From Candidatus Villigracilis saccharophilus (GTDB taxonomy: Bacteria; Chloroflexota; Anaerolineae; Anaerolineales; Villigracilaceae), in contig JADJNA010000051.1 of the NCBI GenBank assembly GCA_016709305.1, positions 31,541 to 95,540 of the forward strand: 64,000 bases of DNA, in the 5' to 3' direction. The notes beneath the pieces are model-generated. The model was not told the origin of the DNA. It saw only the letters and a list, made by a program, of their open reading frames with translations, and made no database searches. The translations under genes were made by a program, and so were the position numbers. Of this stretch, positions 34,013 to 42,505 are shown piece after piece (the stretch's first letter is position 1; each line of letters begins with the position of its first letter).

Positions 34013-35413
34013 CTAAAGACCGAACCAGCGCGGGTGCTCCGCGAGTTTGAGATTGTCCATCACTGTGTGCAGGAAGGTCCGCGTAACGATGATGGCAGTG
34101 AATAGGCTGATCCCAACGCCCAGAGCCAGTGTTACAGAAAATCCCTTCACCATGCTGGCGCCAAATGTATTACCGAACAGGAACAGGATCACACAGGTGA
34201 TGAGCGTGGATGTGTTTGAGTCGCGGATGGATGGCCATGCGCGGCTCCAAGCCAGGTCAATTGCCTGACGGAGATTTCGTCCGCCGCGTAGTTCCTCTTT
34301 GAGACGTTCAAAGATCAGCACATTCGCATCCACTGCCATGCCCACGCTTAGGATGAAACCGGCAATGCCAGGCAGGGTCAGTGTGACCGGAATTAGTTTG
34401 AAAAGCATCAAGCTGAATAAGGCGTAGCAGATCAAGGCCAGGTCTGCTACGAGGCCAGGCAGACGGTAATTGAAAGCCATGAAAAGGATGACAACCACCA
34501 AGCCGATGATGCCGGCCAGTACGCTCTTGCGAATGCTTTCTTCGCCGAGGGTTGCACCGATTGTGCGGCTTTCCACCACTTTGATCGGGATGGGCAAAGC
34601 GCCGGAGCGAAGTTGGACTGCCAAAGTCTGGGCTTCTTCTTGAGTGAACTGCCCGGTGATAACGCCTTGTCCGCTTGTGATCGGGTCGTTGATAGTGGGG
34701 ACAGAGATGACTTGTTTATCCAACACGATCGCAAGGTACTGTCCGCGATGTGAGGTGGTGTATTCGCCAAAGACATTGGTTGAGTCAGGCTTTAAGACGA
34801 AGGAGATTTGATACTGGCCGGCGGTGTTTCTGGTCACACTTGCGGTTTCCAAACCAGCGCCGGTCATGACCGTATTGTAAATGATCTCTTCCGGCGCGGC
34901 AGCGGGATCCGTCGGCGCGGCCGCTGGATCGATTGGGGTGGGAACAGCGGTCGGCGCTGTGGTAGACGCGCCACCGGCGTCTGTTTTGATAATTGTTCCA
35001 ACCGGGACAGGGCTTGTACCCATATCAACAAATTCCAATAAAGCGGTTTGTTTCAGGGTTGCGACAACTTCTTCAGGGTTTGTAATGCCGGGGAACTCCG
35101 CCACAATACGGCGGTCGCCTGCGATTTGCATGGTGATCTCGCTTACACCGAGGGCGTTCGCGCGATTTTGCAGGATGTTCTTGGCGTTGGTAAGTTCTTC
35201 TGTGGTGATAACCGTTTCGGCTGGCACATCAGCTTCAAGCAGAGCCTGAAGCCCGCCGCGTAGATCCAGACCGAGTTTCACATCCACGTTGCGTTCTACC
35301 AGCGGCTTATCGTTAAATGGATTGATGATCGCAATATTTTTGCTCAGATCAATCCAAAGGGAAAAAGCCACCAGTATTACAATAAAAATCAACCAGTTAT
35401 TTCGATTTCGCAT
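34013..35413 (-). CDS. secD: Protein translocase subunit SecD
   Basis: 466 residues. Helix 1 is followed by VKLGLDLRGGLQALLEADVP, the P1 domain, and the helix bundle with GIAGFILSVGMAVDANVLIF and ERLKEELRGGRNLRQAI. A Pro/Ala/Thr-rich insert (about residues 146-175, APTAVPTPIDPAAAPTDP) sits in the extracytoplasmic P1 region, as in many Gram-positive-type SecD proteins. It precedes secF by 11 bases in an operon with a -10-like box 49 bases upstream and a terminator after secF. Confidence 0.96.
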   Translation of the reverse strand: MRNRNNWLIFIVILVAFSLWIDLSKNIAIINPFNDKPLVERNVDVKLGLDLRGGLQALLEADVPAETVITTEELTNAKNILQNRANALGVSEITMQIAGDRRIVAEFPGITNPEEVVATLKQTALLEFVDMGTSPVPVGTIIKTDAGGASTTAPTAVPTPIDPAAAPTDPAAAPEEIIYNTVMTGAGLETASVTRNTAGQYQISFVLKPDSTNVFGEYTTSHRGQYLAIVLDKQVISVPTINDPITSGQGVITGQFTQEEAQTLAVQLRSGALPIPIKVVESRTIGATLGEESIRKSVLAGIIGLVVVILFMAFNYRLPGLVADLALICYALFSLMLFKLIPVTLTLPGIAGFILSVGMAVDANVLIFERLKEELRGGRNLRQAIDLAWSRAWPSIRDSNTSTLITCVILFLFGNTFGASMVKGFSVTLALGVGISLFTAIIVTRTFLHTVMDNLKLAEHPRWFGL

Positions 35414-35461
35414 ATCTCACTCCATCCAAAAAAAATGCCAGTCATTGACTGCGCGGACGCC

Positions 35462-35467
35462 ATTATA
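35462..35467 (-). promoter_or_regulatory. Candidate -10 box of secDF
   Basis: TATAAT on the minus strand (GAGTATAATGG), 49 bases before the secD ATG. The -35 region is weak. Confidence 0.4.
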
Positions 35468-35481
35468 CTCGGTTGATTGGT

Positions 35482-36963
35482 TTACGGGAATATCCAATCG
35501 TTAAATAGGTCAGTCAGGTCGCAGCCACAGACCAGTTCGGCTTGTGACTGAAATTTTTGCGGCGTGGCGATATCCCAGGCATTTGTTTTGACGTATTCTT
35601 TCATGAACGCATCGAATTTCTCATTTCCCATTTCATCACGCAGGGCTTCGAAGAATAATCCGCCGCGGCCATAGACGATGCCGGAATATTCCGAGCCTGT
35701 GTAATCGCGTACAGGCAGTCCCACTGGAATTTCCGCCTGCCCGATCGAATTCCACCGTCCCTCCAAATCCAGACGAAAGCCAAGTGCTCCAGTTTGTCCA
35801 TATGTATCGGAAAAATATTGCAGGGTGGCATACTGTGACAGGGACTCGTCCAGCCACGGGTCATCTAATTGATCGTTGCCGACCAGGTTGTAGAACCATT
35901 GATGCGCGATCTCGTGCGCGACTGTGGCTTCCAAATAACTATTATCTGGGTCCACGATCCATTCTGTAATGGCGATCATACCGGGATACTCAATTCCCAG
36001 CGCATAGGTGGGCGTGGTGACAAAATCCAATTCTGAATATGGGTAGGGCGTGTACCTTTTTCCAAAGACTTCGAGCGATTTTACCGCCGTCTCTATTGCG
36101 GAGTTTGCGCCGGGTTGAAACTTGTCAGATGAATAAAAGCGGAGCGTAATGCCATTAACTTCCTTGGATACAACTTCATAATCTGGACTTGCCGCCAGAT
36201 AAAAATCGCGCACTGGTCCCGCTTCATAGCTGACCGTTTGCCTGCTCCCGTTTTCCTGACTGCTGATCTCCCGCCCCGAGCCAACGAGCGTAAGACTCTT
36301 GGGGGCATCCACAGTAACGAGGAAGAAGGACATGTCTGAGTAGGTCACATCGCCGGATTGCGGGGGGATCTCCGCGTTCCAGCCTTCGTCATCATAGACC
36401 GCGATCATGGGGTAAGCATGAGCGAGGGCGAGTACATTTCCATAGTAGGCCAGCACCCCATAATTTAAGTCAATGGATTGCGGTACAGTGATATTGAACT
36501 CCATTCTCAGCGTGGTGTTCTCTTGAGGTTGAAGTGGCTTTTTTAAAGGCACGGTCAGCAGGCTGTCGTCCAGGGTGTAATTGGGAATGATCGCTTCATT
36601 ATTAACAAAGACTTCATTCACATGCATATCGCCGCCGAGGGTGTTGGGGAATAAACGGAACTTTACTTCTTTCAGTTCAAGATCTTCGGCGTTGGTGTAG
36701 ATCACGGTTTCACTGCCAGTGATATGGAACAGGTCATCTGCGATATTGAACTTTATGTCATACATGCTCGCGTACGACAATTGATCTAGTATGGGTTGAT
36801 ATTCAGGAGTGAGCCCGTCTCTGTAAATGCTGCGGTCATTGGGAGATTTGGCGGTTGCTGTGGCTGGGATCTGCTCGGGTGTGGCCTCTGTCGGTTTTGA
36901 AAAGAGCAGGCAGGAGGTCAGGAAAAGAAGAGTCAGGTTTGAAAATAGGAATATTGGTTTCAT
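35482..36963 (-). CDS. M1-family zinc aminopeptidase-like lipoprotein
   Basis: 493 residues. The N-terminal lipobox LTSC (within FLTSCLLF) predicts a membrane-anchored lipoprotein. The gluzincin motif is intact: HEIAHQWF with the third zinc ligand in WLDESLSQYATL 18 residues later. The exopeptidase motif normally GxMEN is GIEYPGM, so specificity may differ from classical aminopeptidases. The N-terminal beta domain (YDIKFNIADDLFHITGSETV) is present, but the C-terminal HEAT-like domain is missing, giving a short M1 protein. Its ATG overlaps the end of the small kinase gene by 4 bases. Confidence 0.9.
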   Translation of the reverse strand: MKPIFLFSNLTLLFLTSCLLFSKPTEATPEQIPATATAKSPNDRSIYRDGLTPEYQPILDQLSYASMYDIKFNIADDLFHITGSETVIYTNAEDLELKEVKFRLFPNTLGGDMHVNEVFVNNEAIIPNYTLDDSLLTVPLKKPLQPQENTTLRMEFNITVPQSIDLNYGVLAYYGNVLALAHAYPMIAVYDDEGWNAEIPPQSGDVTYSDMSFFLVTVDAPKSLTLVGSGREISSQENGSRQTVSYEAGPVRDFYLAASPDYEVVSKEVNGITLRFYSSDKFQPGANSAIETAVKSLEVFGKRYTPYPYSELDFVTTPTYALGIEYPGMIAITEWIVDPDNSYLEATVAHEIAHQWFYNLVGNDQLDDPWLDESLSQYATLQYFSDTYGQTGALGFRLDLEGRWNSIGQAEIPVGLPVRDYTGSEYSGIVYGRGGLFFEALRDEMGNEKFDAFMKEYVKTNAWDIATPQKFQSQAELVCGCDLTDLFNDWIFP

Positions 36964-37325
36964 GAAAAGTATTCCTGTAAATATGATAATGCGCTGGCAA
37001 AAACATCATCCGCATTTAATTTATTGGTGTCAATAATGAGATTGGCGTGTTCGAAGGCGTGTGATAGCCTGCGGAGTTGTTCTTCGTGATCCGCGCGTTT
37101 CCAATTTAAATTACGGCGTGCAGTGGAGTTTTCAAATGAGCATTGTAGATAGATCAAGACATCAGGTTTGGTAATGACCTGCCACATATGCTTGACATAA
37201 GAATGTTCCTGGGCGACATGGCGGCAGTGATAGCCGCGTACTTCGAGCTTATTTATAAGCGTGGACTTGCCTGAGCCGCAGGGCCCGACAATACCGATCA
37301 ATAATTGTTTATCAGGCTCATTCAT
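36960..37325 (-). CDS. Small P-loop kinase-like NTPase
   Basis: 121 residues. A Walker A (GIVGPCGSGKSTLINKL, residues ~11-27) is followed by a strand ending in a likely Walker B/nucleotide-monophosphate motif (PDVLIYLQCSF) and an Arg-rich lid (ENSTARRNLNWKRADHEEQL). The fold fits a minimal adenylate/shikimate kinase-like protein. The substrate is unknown. It overlaps the RCK gene upstream by 8 bases and the M1 peptidase downstream by 4, so all are translationally coupled. Confidence 0.75.
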   Translation of the reverse strand: MNEPDKQLLIGIVGPCGSGKSTLINKLEVRGYHCRHVAQEHSYVKHMWQVITKPDVLIYLQCSFENSTARRNLNWKRADHEEQLRRLSHAFEHANLIIDTNKLNADDVFASALSYLQEYFS

Positions 37326-38385
37326 TATCGTGAACTAGGCGATGCAGTTCATCGGGTCCGCCAAGCACAGCCAGGGTGTCGCCCGCGTGAATCGGGCTGT
37401 TATCAGTGGGGTGCATTTCAGATTGATGGTCGTGGCGGATCAACACAATGCTGAGATGATAGTGATCTTCAAGATAGCCGACGGTCTTGTTTACAAAGGC
37501 TGCGTTATCGGAGGTCACGATGCGTGCCAGGCTGAGTAATTGACCTTCAATCGATATTGGATTGGTGACATCTGTTCCAGTGGCGGCGGCGGCAAAAACC
37601 GGAGCTGCCATTTCAGTGGCGCTTAAAGCAATAAAACCAAATTGTTCCTGAAGCGCGTGCGCAAAATCCTCATCAAAGATACGTATGACCACTTTGATGT
37701 TTTTATTCATACTGCGCGCCTTGAGGGCAATCTGTAAATTCATCGCGTCATTTTGGCTGGCCAGGATGATGGTGCGCGCGTCTTTGATGTTGGCTGCTTC
37801 GAGCGCAGCAGGGCGGGTGGCGTCATCGTGAATGACCGGAATCCCCAGTTCGCGAACTGCGCTAAGCGTATCGATGTTTGCGTTGAATTCGACCACGGAT
37901 ATCTGTTCGCCTGTTTCATGCAGTTTGAGAGCCACACGATAGCCGAGATGTCCCAGACCGACGAGGATGACGTGCTTATTTAATGTGGATGCGACTGCCA
38001 TTTCCCATTCCTTATTGCGCGTGCGGCGATTGAAGATCAAGCTTCCGAAATCTGCCAATCCCTGCGCGAGCATGACGACCCCGACCAGCGGCATGATAAA
38101 GTGAAATGATTGTAAAACGAGATTCTGTGGAAAGTCACGGTTGGGGGGCTGTAAAAATGTGATGGTGAGAACGATGTAAATTGCTTCGGTCAAACTGCCG
38201 ACCGGCTCGTTAAAAAGGTTTGAGAGAAAATAAAAAAGCGCGCCGCCGCCCAGGATTGCAAATGAGAACCATAACAACGCCGAGCGAAACTCGCTCAGTA
38301 AAATAGTCGTATCTCGCAGGGATGCGCGCAGGTGTTGCCAGCGATGACGGCGCGAACCCGATTTAGCGTGTCGCGTTTTAGGCAT
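37318..38385 (-). CDS. Two-helix RCK (TrkA-N/TrkA-C) membrane protein without a K+ filter
   Basis: 355 residues from the ATG at 38385 (a GTG at 38403 is also in frame). Two membrane helices (about residues 35-57 and 90-112) flank a pore-loop-like segment. The RCK N domain follows (HVILVGLGHLGYRVALKLHE, VVEFNANIDTL) and then a TrkA-C domain (GYLEDHYHLSIVLIRHD, HAGDTLAVLGGPDEL). The segment where K+ channels have TVGYGD reads TITFLQPPNRDFPQ, so potassium selectivity is not expected. It may be a divergent ligand-gated channel or a membrane redox/nucleotide sensor. Its start overlaps the PP2C gene. Confidence 0.85.
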   Translation of the reverse strand: MPKTRHAKSGSRRHRWQHLRASLRDTTILLSEFRSALLWFSFAILGGGALFYFLSNLFNEPVGSLTEAIYIVLTITFLQPPNRDFPQNLVLQSFHFIMPLVGVVMLAQGLADFGSLIFNRRTRNKEWEMAVASTLNKHVILVGLGHLGYRVALKLHETGEQISVVEFNANIDTLSAVRELGIPVIHDDATRPAALEAANIKDARTIILASQNDAMNLQIALKARSMNKNIKVVIRIFDEDFAHALQEQFGFIALSATEMAAPVFAAAATGTDVTNPISIEGQLLSLARIVTSDNAAFVNKTVGYLEDHYHLSIVLIRHDHQSEMHPTDNSPIHAGDTLAVLGGPDELHRLVHDNE

Positions 38386-39085
38386 TGATGGGTAATCTGA
38401 CACTCATGCGCCGGACATCGTCGCCCCTGCGGGCTGAGACTTTGAATACAAGCACGCTGATATCGTCAGCGGGGCGGTTGTCATCCAGGATGACAGCGTG
38501 CGCGAGCAGGGAGTCAGCGAGCTGCTGCGGTGTTGGGTCCTGGTCTTCCATGATTGAACGGATGGTTTCTCCGACATTCATGGGTTGTCCGCGTCTTTTG
38601 CCGGCATGAATGATGCCATCGGTGAAAAGCACAATGGTAAGGTCGGGTTCGATCTGCAGTTCAGTAATGACCGGACGGACATTCCTTGATGTGCCAAGCG
38701 ATAGGCTGTCTTCACTGTGCGAATCGATCTGCTCACCGCGGCAAATGAACATGGGCGAGGGGTTGTTGCGTGTTAGTACGATGGTTTTGCTATGAAGGTC
38801 CACGGAGGCGATATTTAATGTGCAGGTTACTTTGCCTGCTTTATCCGTGAATAATGCGTCTGAAGCGGCGCGCGCTGCAGCGCCATCACGGACGCCTTCA
38901 GCCAGCAATCCGATCACTTTGCGAACAACAAGCTGGGAGACAGCTTTCGCGCCGCGTCCGCTGGTCTGTCCGTCTGCAAGCACAACGGATAATCCGCCGG
39001 TGGGGCGCTCGATGACTTCAAGCGTATCGCCACTTTCAGAAACCGCATACTTGTTGATCTTTGCTACCGCGATTTGTATTTCCAT
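38378..39085 (-). CDS. PP2C/SpoIIE-type serine/threonine phosphatase
   Basis: 235 residues. The metal-binding Asp motifs of the SpoIIE branch are visible: LSVVLADGQTSGRGAKAVS, LTIVLFTDGIIHAGKR and DDNRPADDISVLVFKVS. There is no sensor domain or membrane helix. These enzymes dephosphorylate Ser/Thr on regulators such as anti-sigma antagonists. The C-terminus (MSVRLPINA) overlaps the RCK gene start, so phosphatase and RCK protein are probably made together; the functional link is inferred. Confidence 0.87.
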   Translation of the reverse strand: MEIQIAVAKINKYAVSESGDTLEVIERPTGGLSVVLADGQTSGRGAKAVSQLVVRKVIGLLAEGVRDGAAARAASDALFTDKAGKVTCTLNIASVDLHSKTIVLTRNNPSPMFICRGEQIDSHSEDSLSLGTSRNVRPVITELQIEPDLTIVLFTDGIIHAGKRRGQPMNVGETIRSIMEDQDPTPQQLADSLLAHAVILDDNRPADDISVLVFKVSARRGDDVRRMSVRLPINA

Positions 39086-39362
39086 GTTGGTAAGTATACA
39101 TTCTGAATCGTAAAAACGTAAAGCAGTTTATTCAAAAAATGTGATCAATCAAAATTATTGCAGACGGCAGGAAATTTGTCATATGACAAGGGATTAATCC
39201 TTTGTGTGTAAATTCACTAAAAACACCCACCTATATCCCATCACGGATTAAATACCCAATATTACAATCCATTGTTCTAATTATGCGTATAATTTTCTTT
39301 GGTTATATTCATTTGATTAACCGATTTCAATTCATCTGCTCTAATATAATTTTGGAGGAACC

Positions 39363-41456
39363 ATGATAACAAGAAGAGATTTTATAAAAGTTGGCGCTAT
39401 CAGTGGTGCGGTAGGTTTATTGGTCGCTGTTGGATATACAGTTGGTGAAAAATTAAAACCATCTGGTCTTAAATTTGTCCCGGTTGATCTGCTCGGCCCT
39501 GACCAGATCAATAAGTTCAAAGCGGCTCTACTCATCCCGCCAGTCATGCCGAAAGCCGCTACGATTGGTTCAGGTAGTTCTGAGATCGATTATTACGAGA
39601 TCTCAATGCGGCAGTTTGAACAGCAGATCCTGCCTGACAATATGCCAAAGACAACAGTTTGGGGCTATGGTGCGGTCAAGTCGGCCAGTCCGAATGGTTT
39701 ATTGCTGCATAATGCCCCGTCCCTCACAATTGAGGCCGCGTCAGGAAGACCCGTGCGTATTAAGTGGATCAATGAACTCGTGGATGAAAAGGGCAACTAC
39801 CTTCCTCATATTCTTCCGGTCGACCCCACTTTACATTGGGCTAACCCGGGCGGCGGCGAAGCGGAACGCGATTTTCGTCCGAAATTTGCGGTCACTCCTG
39901 AAAGCTATACTGGCCCCGTTCCGATTATTGCGCATGTTCATGGAGCGATCGGTGTGGAAGATGACAGTGATGGCTATGCCGAAGCTTGGTATCTTCCCGC
40001 GGCTGCAAACATCCCGAGTGACTTTGCAAAGGTTGGTACTTGGTATGACTTCTTTGCTGACAAGGCCGGGAAAGGATATGATGTGCAGTGGGAGCCTGGA
40101 TCAGCCGTTTTTCAGTATCCTAATCTTGGACGCGCGGCCACTATTTGGTATCACGATCACGCATTGGGTATGACCCGCCTCAATGTCTACGCGGGGCCGG
40201 CAGGATTCTTTATTATTCGTGGTGGAGCGGCGGGCGATGATATTATTATAGATAGCCGTACAGATAAGAAAGCCGTTCTGCCCGGGCCTGCTCCAAAAGA
40301 GACAGATCCATTTCCCCCAGATAAGACTTATTATGAAATTCCCATGGCCATACAGGATAGAGCCTTCAACGCCGATGGTTCATTATTCTATCCCAATAGC
40401 CGCGAATACTTTGATGAATACGAGGGACCATACATCCCGGAGACAGATGTTTCGCCCATTTGGAATCCCGAGTTTTTTGGAAACGCACTTATCGTCAATG
40501 GAAATACATGGCCGTTCCAGACTGTGGAGCAGCGCCGCTATCGCCTGCGTATGCTTAACGGCTGTCAGTCGCGCTTCTTGATACTGGACTTTGCGGGCAT
40601 CCCCGGCGTGGAAGTCTGGCAGATTGGAAATGAGGGCGGCTTACTAGTCGAGGCGGTTAACTTGACGGCTGACAATAAGAATCAACTTTTGATGTCGCCA
40701 GCCGAGCGCGCTGACCTGATCGTGGATTTCACAAAAGCCCCATTGGGAAATTATATTTTGAGAAACCTCGGCCCAGATGAACCGTATGGTGGCGGCATCC
40801 CCGGTGAAGATTTTGAGACCGCTGACCCCGAGACAACTGGGCAGATCCTTGAGTTCCGTGTGGTCGCAGCCACAGGGAAGGATGAAAGCACTCCACCGCA
40901 ATACCTTAGGATGCCAGTGATCCAGGAGTTGCCCACACCCACCTTCACCCGCCGCCTGGCGCTGATGGAGGAGATGTCCATGGTCCACGATGGTCCTTCT
41001 GAGGCCAAGTTAGGCGTTGTTTCTGATGACGGGAAGCCCAGTGCGCAAGAATGGATGGAGGAAGTATCTGAAAATCCAGCCGTCGGCGCCGTTGAGGTCT
41101 GGGAATTCTACAATTTCACAGCCGATGCTCACCCTATGCATGTGCATGAGATCGCCTTTCATGTGATCAACCGTGAGAAGCTTGTGCTGGATGAAGAATT
41201 GGGCGAGGTCAAACTTCCGGTCCAGTTGAGCGGGGAAGTCCGCCTTCCTGAGCTGTGGGAAAATGGTTTGAAAGATACCGTCATTGCTTATCCGGGTGAG
41301 GTGACCCGCATCCATGCTCATTTTGAAAAAGCGGGTCAGTTTGTCTGGCACTGCCATATTGTTGAGCATGAGGATAACGAAATGATGCGCCCATATCGTA
41401 TTGGACCTCTGCAGCCGGGTCAGCCTCTCGCCCGTGTTCGTGGGCAGGGAATGTAG
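39363..41456 (+). CDS. Tat-exported multicopper oxidase, CotA/bilirubin-oxidase-like
   Basis: 697 residues. The N-terminus has a twin-arginine signal (ITRRDFIKVGAISGAVGLL). All four copper motifs are present: HVHG, WYHDHALG, HPMHVHEIAF and the type 1 site HCHIVEHEDNEMM, whose axial ligand is Met. The arrangement matches three-cupredoxin-domain laccases such as CotA and bilirubin oxidase. A likely role is oxidation of phenols, Mn(II) or Cu(I) outside the cytoplasm. It is monocistronic, with a GGAGG site before the ATG and a terminator after it. TatA is encoded at 61.1 kb. Confidence 0.93.
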   Translation: MITRRDFIKVGAISGAVGLLVAVGYTVGEKLKPSGLKFVPVDLLGPDQINKFKAALLIPPVMPKAATIGSGSSEIDYYEISMRQFEQQILPDNMPKTTVWGYGAVKSASPNGLLLHNAPSLTIEAASGRPVRIKWINELVDEKGNYLPHILPVDPTLHWANPGGGEAERDFRPKFAVTPESYTGPVPIIAHVHGAIGVEDDSDGYAEAWYLPAAANIPSDFAKVGTWYDFFADKAGKGYDVQWEPGSAVFQYPNLGRAATIWYHDHALGMTRLNVYAGPAGFFIIRGGAAGDDIIIDSRTDKKAVLPGPAPKETDPFPPDKTYYEIPMAIQDRAFNADGSLFYPNSREYFDEYEGPYIPETDVSPIWNPEFFGNALIVNGNTWPFQTVEQRRYRLRMLNGCQSRFLILDFAGIPGVEVWQIGNEGGLLVEAVNLTADNKNQLLMSPAERADLIVDFTKAPLGNYILRNLGPDEPYGGGIPGEDFETADPETTGQILEFRVVAATGKDESTPPQYLRMPVIQELPTPTFTRRLALMEEMSMVHDGPSEAKLGVVSDDGKPSAQEWMEEVSENPAVGAVEVWEFYNFTADAHPMHVHEIAFHVINREKLVLDEELGEVKLPVQLSGEVRLPELWENGLKDTVIAYPGEVTRIHAHFEKAGQFVWHCHIVEHEDNEMMRPYRIGPLQPGQPLARVRGQGM

Positions 41457-41494
41457 AGACTCTGTACAGAAAAACAATAAAAAAATATATTCAA

Positions 41495-41538
41495 ATAAAG
41501 TGCCTCCCCTTGAGTTTTTATCAGGGGAGGCACTTTAT
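41495..41538. terminator. Terminator between the multicopper oxidase and VOC genes
   Basis: ATAAAGTGCCTCCCCT (41495-41510) pairs perfectly with AGGGGAGGCACTTTAT (41523-41538). It lies between convergent genes and probably serves both. Confidence 0.85.
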
Positions 41539-41590
41539 GGTTTGTTGAATGCTGGTTATCGCCAAAACACGCATCTTGTATTTTCCGGAT

Positions 41591-41983
41591 TTATCTGGTT
41601 GATTTGAGTAAGTCCCATTTGTTTCCGTAAAGATCTGAAAACACTACTACCAGTCCATAGACTTCCTGGCGCGGCTCTTCAATAAACTGTACGCCCCTGG
41701 ATTTCATCTCGTGATAATCCCGCCAAAAATCATCCGTGTGCAGAAATAAAAATACCCTACCGCCTGTTTGATTTCCAACTCGCTCTTCTTGTTCGGGCGA
41801 ATCTGCCTTGGCAAGCAGTAAACAGATGCCGTTTGATCCGCGCGGAGAGACGCGTACCCAACGCTTCCTGTCGCTGAGTGGAGTATCTTCGGTCAATTCG
41901 AAATTCAATTTTTGAGTGTAGAACTCGATCGCTTCATCGTAATCTCGCACGACCAATGTGATGTGTATTATGGATTGTTGCAT
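41591..41983 (-). CDS. VOC-family (glyoxalase/dioxygenase fold) protein
   Basis: 130 residues forming two beta-alpha-beta-beta-beta modules: IIHITLVVRDYDEAIEFYTQ at the start and FSDLYGNKWDLLKSTR at the end. The His in HITLVV is a candidate metal ligand, as in metal-dependent VOC enzymes; a downstream acidic ligand is plausible but not certain. The substrate cannot be named from sequence. The gene lies 26 bases upstream of arfB's stop on the same strand, facing the multicopper oxidase terminator. Confidence 0.85.
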   Translation of the reverse strand: MQQSIIHITLVVRDYDEAIEFYTQKLNFELTEDTPLSDRKRWVRVSPRGSNGICLLLAKADSPEQEERVGNQTGGRVFLFLHTDDFWRDYHEMKSRGVQFIEEPRQEVYGLVVVFSDLYGNKWDLLKSTR

Positions 41984-42009
41984 GGGTAATTATTCACTTG
42001 ACAGTATTT

Positions 42010-42414
42010 TCACTCAAAAATATTTTTTGGTTTTTCGCGATTCTTTTTTATTTCACCCCGCTTCTTTTTTCCCTTCAATCTCGCTTCTTTTGACGTCTTT
42101 GTTGGTCTTGTCTTCCGGCGCAGTTTTGGTTTTTCGCTTGCTTTTCTAACCAGTTCTTTTAGCCGGTCAATTGCGTCTTCGCGATTCTTTTCCTGCGTTC
42201 TGTACTTGCTTGCCTCAATGATCAGCACCCCGTCATTTGTCATGCGTTTGCCGGCCAGTTTGATCAGGCGCGTTTTTACATCTGATGGGAGGGAGTGGGA
42301 GTTTTCTACGTCGAAGCGTAACTGTACGGCCGTGGCAACCTTATTTACATTCTGTCCCCCAGGCCCGGATGCACGGATATATTCCAATTGAAATTCTAGA
42401 TCCAAGGATTGCAT
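42010..42414 (-). CDS. arfB: Alternative ribosome-rescue factor ArfB
   Basis: 134 residues from the ATG at 42414; the frame extends 19 codons upstream but those do not fit the family. The GGQ domain is intact (IRASGPGGQNVNKVATAVQL) and is followed by a basic C-terminal tail (KLRRKTRPTKTSKEARLKGK). That tail inserts into the empty mRNA channel of stalled ribosomes. There is no codon-recognition domain, which separates it from RF1/RF2. It hydrolyses peptidyl-tRNA on non-stop ribosomes. Confidence 0.93.
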   Translation of the reverse strand: MQSLDLEFQLEYIRASGPGGQNVNKVATAVQLRFDVENSHSLPSDVKTRLIKLAGKRMTNDGVLIIEASKYRTQEKNREDAIDRLKELVRKASEKPKLRRKTRPTKTSKEARLKGKKKRGEIKKNREKPKNIFE

Positions 42415-42505
42415 GGATAAATTATACGTGTAATAGGTGCATAAGTAAAAGCATGGGAGTGCGTTCGGCAATTCCTTGCTTTATGCTTGCATAAATTTCC
42501 AACTT

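Noticed and set aside
37318..38385. Calling the RCK protein a potassium channel
   Set aside because: The selectivity-filter sequence is absent although the rest of the architecture is similar.
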